Below the pieces are notes generated by a model. That model saw only the letters and a program-made list of their open reading frames with translations. It was not told the DNA's origin and did not search any database. A program made the translations under genes and the position numbers. Positions 7,778-15,328 of a stretch of DNA of 33,299 nt are shown here, piece after piece (position 1 is the first letter of the stretch; each line of letters opens with the position of its first letter). This stretch comes from Burkholderiales bacterium (GTDB lineage: Bacteria; Pseudomonadota; Gammaproteobacteria; Burkholderiales; Burkholderiaceae_C): positions 1-33,299 of the forward strand of contig JAPLPO010000025.1 of NCBI GenBank assembly GCA_026400155.1. The letters run 5' to 3'.

Positions 7778-9483
7778 ACGCGTGCTTCCCAGGCCGCCAA
7801 GGTGTCGGGTGCCATCGCCCATTCACTGCTTGGAAGGTTGCCAATCAGGGGTGTGGCTGCGGAAAAGTCGGGCAATTGTTTCAAAGGCAAGCCCTGAAAC
7901 TGCGCACTGAAATTGCACAAGACCAACAATTGCACGTCATGCAAGCGGCGTGTAAAGGCAAACAACGCGGTGTGTTTGGGCAACAACAATTCAAAATCGC
8001 CATCCACCAGAACGGGCCAATTTTTTCGCAGCGCAATCAGTTGGCGGTAATGGTGAAACACCGAATCAGCGTCTGCACGCGCTTGGGCCGCATTCACTTG
8101 GCTGAAGTTGTCGTTCAAAGCCAACCAAGGCGTGCCTTGTGTAAACCCCGCATGCTGCGACGCAGACCATTGCATGGGTGTGCGGGCATTGTCTCGACCC
8201 TTGGCATGAATCGATGCCATGACATCTTGGTGCGGACGGCCCTGCTACAAGACAGCCTGTGCATACATGTTGCGTGTTTCAATGTCTTGGTAGGCTTTGA
8301 TGTTGAACCATTTCACATTGGTCATGCCCAACTCTTCACCTTGGTAAATGAAGGGAGTGCCTTGCATCATGTGCAAACACGTGGCCAGCATTTTGGCCGA
8401 GCGCACGCGGTGCAGGCCTGCATCGCCAAACCGAGAAACAGCGCGGGGTTGATCGTGGTTGCACCAATACAAACTGTTCCAGCCCTTGCCATGCAAACCT
8501 GTTTGCCAGCGGCTAAGGCTGGCTTTCAGGTCGGGCAGGTGCAATGCCTTCAAAGCCCACTTGCCTTTGCCCGCTTGGCTGTCCACATCCATGTGTTCAA
8601 ACTGAAAAACCATGTCCAAGGCGCCGGTCTCTGGGTTGGTAATTTCTTGGGCTTGTTCAAGCGTGGCGCAAGGGGCTTCGCCCACAGAGCTGCAGTCGTA
8701 ATGGTCTAGCACTTCCTGCTTCATCTCGCGCATGAAGGCCATGAAGCGAGGGCCGTGAGTGACCATCTCAAAGGCCGGCTGTAAAAACCCATCTTGAACT
8801 TTGGGTGCATTGGGCAAGCGGGCTTCTGGCTTGGAAAAAGTGCTAGCTTCAAGCCAAGGCTTGGAGATCATGTTGATCACATCCATCCTAAAACCGCCCA
8901 CGCCCTTCTTCAACCAGAAGTGCATCAGTTCATACACCTCTTGCCGCACCTTGGGGTTCTCCCAATTCAGGTCGGGTTGCTTCTTTGAGAACATGTGCAG
9001 GTAGTACTCACCGGTGGCCTCGTTGAAGGTCCAAGCCGAGCCACTGAACGCGGCTTCCCAGTTGGTGGGCTCGCGCCCGTCTACCGGGTCATGCCAAATG
9101 TAGTAGTCGTGATATGGATTGGTCTTGGCGCTGCGGGCTTGCTTGAACCATGCGTGTTCATCAGAGGTGTGGTTGACCACCAAGTCCATCATCAGGCGAA
9201 TGCCGCGCTGTTGCATGCCCGCCAGCATGGCGTCAAAGTCGGCCATGCTGCCAAACTCTTGCATGATGCTGCGGTAGTCACGAATGTCGTAGCCGTTGTC
9301 GTCGTTGGGCGAGTCATACACCGGCGACAACCAGACAATTCCAACACCCAATGCGTCTAAGTGATCAAGCTTGGCGGTGATGCCAGGTAAATCGCCGATG
9401 CCATCGCCGTTGCTGTCTGCAAAAGAGCGAGGGTATATTTGATAGGCAACTTGTTGGCGCCAATCTTTTTTACTAGGATGCAT
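7762..9483 (-). pseudogene. GH13 oligo-1,6-glucosidase-like enzyme interrupted by an in-frame TAG
   Basis: A cytosolic (no signal peptide) alpha-glucosidase of about 573 residues, read in a single frame except for one amber codon at 8245-8247 (codon 413). The GH13 residues are present before the stop: DLVVNH (100-105), nucleophile D201 in GFRMDVINM, acid/base E269 in SSVGEAP, and D344 in WCNHDQ. Val directly after the nucleophile is the residue associated with alpha-1,6 (isomaltase, oligo-1,6-glucosidase) specificity. After the TAG the same frame resumes with QGRPHQDVMASIHAKGRDNA and runs through the C-terminal domain to a TGA at 7762. Termination at 8245 would give a 412-residue protein lacking the last barrel elements and domain C, probably misfolded. 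An internal ATG at 8220 could start only the tail. It is last in the minus-strand transport operon, 11 nt after the ATPase. Mutation, sequencing error and readthrough all remain possible. Confidence 0.85.
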
Positions 9484-9494
9484 TTCAGAAAAAA

Positions 9495-10631
9495 TCAGTT
9501 AGGCAGCTCGACAGTGCGCTGGCAAGCCGCGCCCTTGCTGTCAAACAAATGCATTTGATCTGGCAGCATGCACAAATTGAGCGAGGTGCCTGCGCTGGTG
9601 GTGGCGCTACCCTCCACCTTGACGGTGGTCACTGCCTGACCTTCTCCCATTAGCACGTAAAGCAAAGACGAATCGCCTAAGCGTTCAATGTGTTGCACAT
9701 GGCCTAACACGTTGCTGCCAGCGCCAGAAGAAGTCAAGGGGATGTGTTCTGGGCGAATGCCCAATTGCACTTTTTCACCGGCTTTCAAATGGCGTGCATC
9801 CACAGCTGCTTTGAGCAGTTGATCGCCCACCTTCACCGTGGCGTAGCTTTCTTGAGCATCCACCAAGTGGCCGTGCAGCAAATTCATTTTGGGCGAACCA
9901 ATGAACTCCGCCACAAACAAACTCACGGGGCGATGGTACAAGTTCATGGGCGAGCCCACTTGCGCCACGCTGCCGCGTTCTTGAATCAGATCGCCGGTGT
10001 GCAACAGCACAATTTTGTTGGCCAAGGTCATGGCCTCCACCTGATCGTGCGTGACATAAATCATGCTGGCCGAATTCATGTCTTTGTGCAGTTTGGCAAT
10101 TTCCAATCGCGTTTGAACGCGCAGTGCAGCATCCAAATTCGACAAAGGCTCGTCAAACAAAAACAACTTGGGTTCTTTCACAATGGCACGGCCAATGGCC
10201 ACACGCTGGCGCTGACCGCCAGACAAAGCTTTTGGCAAACGATCTAGCAAAGGGGTGAGTTGCAAGATGTCGGCGGCAGCTTTCACTTTGCGATCAATGT
10301 CGGCTTTATTGGAGCCCAGCACACGCAAGCCAAAGGCCATGTTATCTGCCACAGTCATGTGCGGATACAGCGCATAACTTTGAAACACCATGGCCACACC
10401 GCGCTTGGCGGGCTGCAGTTCATTCACTCTTTGACCTTCGATCAATAAGTCACCAGAGGTGATGTCCTCCAGGCCTGCCACCATGCGCAGCAAGGTGGAC
10501 TTGCCACAGCCGGACGGCCCCACGAACACACAAAACTCACCTTGCTCAATGGTGAGATTGGCGTTGTTGATGGTCAGAGGCAACTCGGGTGAATAGCGCT
10601 TACAGACGTTTTGGAAATCAATGCGTGACAT
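9495..10631 (-). CDS. malK: MalK/UgpC-type ABC transporter ATP-binding protein
   Basis: The ATPase that powers the sugar ABC importer encoded by the same operon. The 378-residue protein has Walker A GPSGCGKST (38-46), a Q-loop in MVFQSYALYP, signature LSGGQRQR (136-143), Walker B LFLFDEP (156-162) and switch His195. The C-terminal part is a regulatory TOBE/OB domain (after about residue 235), as in MalK and UgpC. The start MSRIDFQNV at 10631 is preferred over the in-frame ATG at 10649 because GGAGA lies about 6 nt before it and the protein then begins as family members do. It sits between two glucosidase genes, 14 nt after the alpha-1,4-glucosidase. MalK-type ATPases of this kind can serve several permease pairs. 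Confidence 0.93.
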   Translation of the reverse strand: MSRIDFQNVCKRYSPELPLTINNANLTIEQGEFCVFVGPSGCGKSTLLRMVAGLEDITSGDLLIEGQRVNELQPAKRGVAMVFQSYALYPHMTVADNMAFGLRVLGSNKADIDRKVKAAADILQLTPLLDRLPKALSGGQRQRVAIGRAIVKEPKLFLFDEPLSNLDAALRVQTRLEIAKLHKDMNSASMIYVTHDQVEAMTLANKIVLLHTGDLIQERGSVAQVGSPMNLYHRPVSLFVAEFIGSPKMNLLHGHLVDAQESYATVKVGDQLLKAAVDARHLKAGEKVQLGIRPEHIPLTSSGAGSNVLGHVQHIERLGDSSLLYVLMGEGQAVTTVKVEGSATTSAGTSLNLCMLPDQMHLFDSKGAACQRTVELPN

Positions 10632-10645
10632 GCTTGTCTCCGATG

Positions 10646-12283
10646 TCAAATGGCCAACAGCAAGGCGCCGTAGGCTTCAAACTTCATGTGATTGCCAGCG
10701 ATATTGCCTCCGTTCAAACCTGGCACAGGCAATACCGATGCAGACTTGAAGTGGGCAGGCAAGTCCATGCTGGCGGCACTGTCGCTGAAGTTGAATGCGC
10801 ACAAAACTTGTTGGCCTTCGTGTTCGCGCACAAATGCCATCACTTGCTTGTGCACGGGCAGTAATGCTTGATCGCCATGTAACAACACCGCTTGGCCTTT
10901 GCGCCAGGTTAGCAAAGCGCGGTAAAAGTTGAGCAATGACGCGGGGTCATTGTCTTGTTCAGACACAGCCAGCGTTCGATAGGCTTCGGTCAAAGGCAGC
11001 CAAGGTTTTTGAGCGCCACTGCCAAAGCCCATGTCAGCGGCTTTGCTGTCCCAAGGCATGGGCGTGCGGCAACCGTCGCGGCCTTTGAACTCGGGCCACA
11101 TGGTGATGCCATAAGGGTCTTGCAAATCTTCGTAAGCCACTTGCGCTTCAGGCAAGCCCAACTCATCACCTTGGTACAAGCAAGGAGAGCCGCGCAGGCA
11201 CATTTGGAAAGCCGCCGCTGCGCGAAGTTTGCGCACATCGGCCGACTCGCCGCCCCAACGCGAACCCACACGCACCACATCGTGGTTGGACAATGCCCAT
11301 GAGGGCCAGCCGGTGGCGTTCTTCTCGGCAAAGCGCGTCATCAGGCCGTGCAAATAGGTGCTGCTGCTGTCGGGCCCCAACAAATCAAAGCTGTAGGCCA
11401 TGTGCAGTTTGTCGGTGCCGCTGGTGTATTCGGCCATGATGGTCAGGCCATCGTCATCGCCAATTTCGCCCACCATGGTGGTGTTGGGGTATTGGTCCAG
11501 CAACGCGCGCAGTTGTTTAAGGAAGCCCAAATTCTCGGGTTGTGTTTTGTCAAACTTGTGATACTGCCAACCATAGGGGTTGACATCATTCACAGCAGGG
11601 TCGTTGCCCTTGGGTTGACCACGGCCTGGGTTGTCACGCAATTGTTTGTCGTGGAAGTAATAGTTGGCGGTGTCTAAGCGGTAGCCATCAACACCCAGCT
11701 CCAACCAGAACTTCACGGTGCCCAAAATGGCTGCCACCACATCGGGGTTGTGGAAGTTCAAGTCGGGTTGACTGCTTAAGAAGTTGTGCAGGTAATACTG
11801 GCGACGTCGAGTGTCCCATTGCCAAGCGCTGCCACCAAAAATAGACAGCCAGTTGTTGGGCGGGTTGCCATCGTCTTTGGCGTCGGCCCACACATACCAA
11901 TCGGCCTTGGGGTTGTTGCGTGAGGCGCGGCTTTCTACAAACCATGCATGTTGGTCTGAGGTGTGCGACAGCACTTGGTCAATCATCACTCGCAGGCCCA
12001 AATCGTGGGCTTTGTTCACCATGGCCCGAAAATCATCTAGCGTGCCAAACAAGGGATCAACGTCGCAATAGTCGCTCACGTCGTAACCAAAGTCTTTCAT
12101 GGGGCTTTTGAAAATAGGCGACAACCACACGGCATCGGCACCCAGCTTGGCCACATAGTCCAAGTGTTGTGTGATGCCGGGTAAATCGCCCACACCGTCG
12201 CCATTGCTGTCGGCAAACGAGCGAGGGTAGATTTGATAAATGACGCCACCGCGCCACCAATTGTTGTTAGGTGCTTTGCTCAT
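10646..12283 (-). CDS. Cytosolic GH13_23-like alpha-1,4-glucosidase
   Basis: Hydrolyses short imported malto-oligosaccharides to glucose in the cytosol; there is no signal peptide. The protein of 545 residues has the GH13 set: region I VLSHTSDQH (Ser in place of the usual Asn, as in GH13_23), nucleophile D204 in GYRLDTANYYFHD, acid/base E273 in MVGEIGDDDG, and D335 in LSNHD. Thr after the nucleophile is typical of alpha-1,4-specific enzymes, contrasting with Val in the second glucosidase of this operon. The start MSKAPNNNWWRGG at 12283 is chosen because the barrel begins there; the upstream in-frame extension is low-complexity and unlike any glucosidase. It lies 34 nt after the MalG-type permease and 14 nt before the ATPase. 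Confidence 0.92.
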   Translation of the reverse strand: MSKAPNNNWWRGGVIYQIYPRSFADSNGDGVGDLPGITQHLDYVAKLGADAVWLSPIFKSPMKDFGYDVSDYCDVDPLFGTLDDFRAMVNKAHDLGLRVMIDQVLSHTSDQHAWFVESRASRNNPKADWYVWADAKDDGNPPNNWLSIFGGSAWQWDTRRRQYYLHNFLSSQPDLNFHNPDVVAAILGTVKFWLELGVDGYRLDTANYYFHDKQLRDNPGRGQPKGNDPAVNDVNPYGWQYHKFDKTQPENLGFLKQLRALLDQYPNTTMVGEIGDDDGLTIMAEYTSGTDKLHMAYSFDLLGPDSSSTYLHGLMTRFAEKNATGWPSWALSNHDVVRVGSRWGGESADVRKLRAAAAFQMCLRGSPCLYQGDELGLPEAQVAYEDLQDPYGITMWPEFKGRDGCRTPMPWDSKAADMGFGSGAQKPWLPLTEAYRTLAVSEQDNDPASLLNFYRALLTWRKGQAVLLHGDQALLPVHKQVMAFVREHEGQQVLCAFNFSDSAASMDLPAHFKSASVLPVPGLNGGNIAGNHMKFEAYGALLLAI

Positions 12284-12317
12284 AGTTTCAAAATACAAAT
12301 TAAACAGAGAAAAAAAA

Positions 12318-13154
12318 TTAACCTTTGACCGCGCCAGCCGTGAGGCCAGAGACGATGCGTTTTTGGAAGAAGAACACCAACAGCAGCAATGGCACAGTGA
12401 CAATCACTGAGCCTGCCATGATGGTGCCCCATGGAATTTCGAATGCGGTTGCGCCCGCAATCAGTGAGATGGCCACAGGCACAGTGCGCTCGCTGTCATT
12501 GATCACAAAGGTCAAGGCAAACATGAATTCATTCCATGCGCCAATAAACGCGAGCAAACCAGTAGACACCAGCGCCGGCCACAAGAGTGGCAAAAAGACT
12601 TGAAAAATAATGCGCAGGGGACCACAACCGTCCATGATGGCGGCTTCTTCCAACTCAACAGGTAACTCACGCATGAAGGTGGTCAAAATCCAAACTGTGA
12701 AGGGCAGCGTGAAGATGGTGTAGGGCAGAACCAAGCCCCAAGCCTTGTTGTAAATGCCCAGCCACTGAATGAGTTCAAACATGCCCGACAACACCGCCAC
12801 TTGCGGAAACATCGATACGCCCAAAATGCAAATGAGCAACAGGCCTTTGCCTTTGAAGCGAATGCGGCCCAGTGCGTAAGCCGCAGTGACACCCATCAGC
12901 ATGGCAAAGCCCACGGTGAGCACCGCCACCATGACCGAGTTGACCAAACTTTTGCCAAAGGGTTGCACGCCTTCAAACAAAGCGTAGTAATTGCGCAGGT
13001 CGGCTTGGTCTGGAATGATTTGCGTATTGAAGAGCGCCGTACCAGTTTTCAAAGACGTGGAGATGGCATACACAAACGGATACACCGAGAGCACGACCAC
13101 CACCGTAGATGCAAAATAAATGAACGCCGTGGTCCAAGATGAACGGGTTTTCAT
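12318..13154 (-). CDS. malG: Carbohydrate ABC transporter permease, MalG type
   Basis: Second membrane subunit of the oligosaccharide importer. The 278-residue protein has about six hydrophobic helices, beginning with one at residues 10-30. The cytoplasmic coupling motif EAAIMDG (170-176), with PLLWPAL downstream, docks the ATPase. The ATG overlaps the stop of the MalF-type gene by 4 nt (ATGA), implying coupled translation and equal amounts of the two permeases. The C-terminus ends FFQKRIVSGLTAGAVKG, typical of MalG-like proteins. Specificity for maltodextrin, trehalose or related glucosides cannot be fixed from the permease; the surrounding alpha-glucan enzymes favour maltodextrin. Confidence 0.93.
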   Translation of the reverse strand: MKTRSSWTTAFIYFASTVVVVLSVYPFVYAISTSLKTGTALFNTQIIPDQADLRNYYALFEGVQPFGKSLVNSVMVAVLTVGFAMLMGVTAAYALGRIRFKGKGLLLICILGVSMFPQVAVLSGMFELIQWLGIYNKAWGLVLPYTIFTLPFTVWILTTFMRELPVELEEAAIMDGCGPLRIIFQVFLPLLWPALVSTGLLAFIGAWNEFMFALTFVINDSERTVPVAISLIAGATAFEIPWGTIMAGSVIVTVPLLLLVFFFQKRIVSGLTAGAVKG

Positions 13155-14065
13155 TTGGCATCCTCCGACAATTTGACGCGGGCCAGCTTGATAAAGATGA
13201 TTGCGGTGATCAAGATGATCACGAACAATGAGGTGGACGCTGCAGAGCCATAACCCATGTTGCCGTACTCCACCATTTCACGGCGCACAAAGCCCGACAT
13301 GCTGATGGTGGTACTGCCGTTGGCAGTTAACACATAAATCAAATCAAACACGCGCAGCGAGTCGAGCAAACGGAACACCACAGCCACCAGCAAAGGTTGG
13401 CGAATGAGCGGCAATGTGATTTTCCAAAACACACGCAAGGGATGCACGCCATCCACGCGTGCAGCTTCATAACAATCCTTGGGCACGGTCTGCAGGGCCG
13501 CCAAAATAAGCAAGGCCATGAAGGGGGTGGTTTTCCAAACGTCCACTAACACCACGGTCCAAAGGGCATAGGCAGGCTCAGCTGTCCATGCTATTTTTTG
13601 AGAGATCAAACCCAAGTCCATCAGGTAAGTGTTGATCACACCAAACTGATCGTTCAGCATCCAACCCCACATCTTGGCCGACACAATGGTGGGAATGGCC
13701 CATGGCACCAACACGGCAGTCCGTACAAAAGCACGGCCCTTAAACTCTTGATTCAAAAGCAAGGCTACGCCCAAACCAGTGAGTGTTTCCAAGATGACCG
13801 ACACCACCGCAAAGGTAAAGGTGTTGCGAATGGAGATGCCCCAATCGCCCGCCCAAAAACCACCTTCTTCATTGGGGTTGAAGAACAAGCCGTATTCGCC
13901 AAAGTAGTTTTCCAAGCCTACAAATTTGGCGGCAGAAATATCGTTGATATTCATGTCTGTGAAGCTGAACCAAATGGACCGCGCCAAGGGCCAAACAGCC
14001 ACTACCAACATCAGCAACACCATGGGCGCTAAAAACAACCATGCGGTTTTAACTCTTGAATTCAT
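13151..14065 (-). CDS. malF: Carbohydrate ABC transporter permease, MalF type
   Basis: First membrane subunit of the oligosaccharide importer. The 304-residue protein has an N-terminal helix (about residues 8-28), five further helices, and the ATPase-docking motif EAARVDG (200-206) followed by PLIRQPL. It lacks the large periplasmic loop of Escherichia coli MalF and so looks more like the shorter ThuF/LacF-type permeases. It lies 18 nt downstream of the binding-protein gene and overlaps malG by 4 nt. The arrangement binding protein, permease, permease on one strand supports a single importer. Confidence 0.93.
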   Translation of the reverse strand: MNSRVKTAWLFLAPMVLLMLVVAVWPLARSIWFSFTDMNINDISAAKFVGLENYFGEYGLFFNPNEEGGFWAGDWGISIRNTFTFAVVSVILETLTGLGVALLLNQEFKGRAFVRTAVLVPWAIPTIVSAKMWGWMLNDQFGVINTYLMDLGLISQKIAWTAEPAYALWTVVLVDVWKTTPFMALLILAALQTVPKDCYEAARVDGVHPLRVFWKITLPLIRQPLLVAVVFRLLDSLRVFDLIYVLTANGSTTISMSGFVRREMVEYGNMGYGSAASTSLFVIILITAIIFIKLARVKLSEDAK

Positions 14066-14083
14066 AGGGAGTTCTCTTCGGCT

Positions 14084-15328
14084 TTACCAGTGCTTGCGCC
14101 TGATTTGTTTCAGGCGCGATTCGAGTTTGGTCACGGCTTCTTCGCCGGTGGCACGTTTGGACATCACCTCGTGCGCAGCATTCCAAAAGCTTTGGCTGAC
14201 CTGCGGGTATTTCAACCCTGTAGCGGAAGTGGGGCGTGCCACGCTATTGGCAAAAACTTCCTCAAGCGCACCCATAAACTCATTAGCCTCCAAAACTTCT
14301 TTGTCTTTGTAGAGTGCAGGCAATGTGGGGTTGTAGGAGCCATGAATGGCGCGCGTTTTTTGCACGGCGGCACTGGTCATGTACATCACCAAATCGGCCG
14401 CAATGGCGGGGTGCTTTGAATATTTGGACACTCCCAATTGCCAGCCGCCCAGTGCCGCAGCGCTGGGCTTACCGGGCAATTTGGCAACGCCTACTTTGCC
14501 TTTGACCAGGCTGTCATTTTTCTGCAGCAAGGACCATGCATAGGGCCAGTTGCGCATGAAGAGGGCATTGGCGTTTTGAAACACACCTCGCGCTTCCTCT
14601 TCTTCGTAATTCAGCACACCAGTGGGGCTGATGGTGCCAATCCAGGAGGCCGCCAAGTTCAAAGCCTTGGCTGCTTGGGCATTGCGAATTGTGATTTCAC
14701 CGTCGGGGTTGACCACCGTGCCACCGCCTTGCCCACCGACCCACTCAAGCGCATTGCAAGTGAGGCCTTCATAGGCCTTGGCCTGAAAAACATAGCCATG
14801 AAAATCTGCCGCACCTTTGGCCCGCTCGCCCGCTTGAACCTTGGCCGCACTTTCGGTCAACTCCTCCCAAGTTTGGGGCACGCGCAAGCCATACTTTTTC
14901 AAGAGGTCTGCGCGGTAGTAAAGCAAGCCCGCATCGGTGTACCAAGGCATGCCTAGCAGCTTTCCGTTGACCGTGTTGTTGGCAACGATGGCCGGAAAGT
15001 GCTCGGCTTCGGCCCCTTTGCTGTAAGGCTTCAGGTCCGTCAAGTGATCTTTCAGAAGGCCTGGCCACACCGTGTCAATTTGCACCACATCAATGTCGCC
15101 CGATTTGGCGGCAAACAATTGACGGTACAGCGCCAGTTTTTCGGTGGCGCTGGTGGGCGGGGAAAAATTCTTGATGGTGTTGCCTGTTTTGGCGGCCCAA
15201 GCTTGTGCATGTTTTAAGCAAAACTCCACATCGCTGCCACTGGGCCCGCAAGTAATGGTGATCTCAACCGCTTTGGCGTTCAAGCAGGCCAACAAACCAC
15301 TGATCAGCAACAGAGGCAAGAATTTCAT
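14084..15328 (-). CDS. Sugar ABC transporter substrate-binding protein (maltose/trehalose type)
   Basis: Periplasmic protein that captures oligosaccharides and delivers them to the permease pair. The 414-residue precursor has a signal peptide MKFLPLLLISGLLACLNAKA, with a good type I site after AKA; the LLAC segment is only a weak lipobox. The mature part has family 1 solute-binding features: VVQIDTVWPGLLKDHL, the hinge-region GMPWYTDAGLLYYR, and the C-terminal-lobe pattern around FMRNWPYAWSL. Aromatic residues (W, Y) are frequent at expected sugar-stacking positions. Closest in style to ThuE/MalE proteins. Its start overlaps the pullulanase stop (ATGA), so it is coupled to a periplasmic debranching enzyme, which supports branched maltodextrin breakdown products as cargo. 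Confidence 0.92.
   Translation of the reverse strand: MKFLPLLLISGLLACLNAKAVEITITCGPSGSDVEFCLKHAQAWAAKTGNTIKNFSPPTSATEKLALYRQLFAAKSGDIDVVQIDTVWPGLLKDHLTDLKPYSKGAEAEHFPAIVANNTVNGKLLGMPWYTDAGLLYYRADLLKKYGLRVPQTWEELTESAAKVQAGERAKGAADFHGYVFQAKAYEGLTCNALEWVGGQGGGTVVNPDGEITIRNAQAAKALNLAASWIGTISPTGVLNYEEEEARGVFQNANALFMRNWPYAWSLLQKNDSLVKGKVGVAKLPGKPSAAALGGWQLGVSKYSKHPAIAADLVMYMTSAAVQKTRAIHGSYNPTLPALYKDKEVLEANEFMGALEEVFANSVARPTSATGLKYPQVSQSFWNAAHEVMSKRATGEEAVTKLESRLKQIRRKHW

Noticed and set aside
8221-8260. Frameshift in the oligo-1,6-glucosidase gene
   Set aside because: The parts before and after the break are in the same frame (start positions differ by a multiple of three), so the lesion is a nonsense codon.
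7876-8709. Open frame of about 277 codons on the plus strand
   Set aside because: Antisense to the GH13 glucosidase; no domain and no start context.
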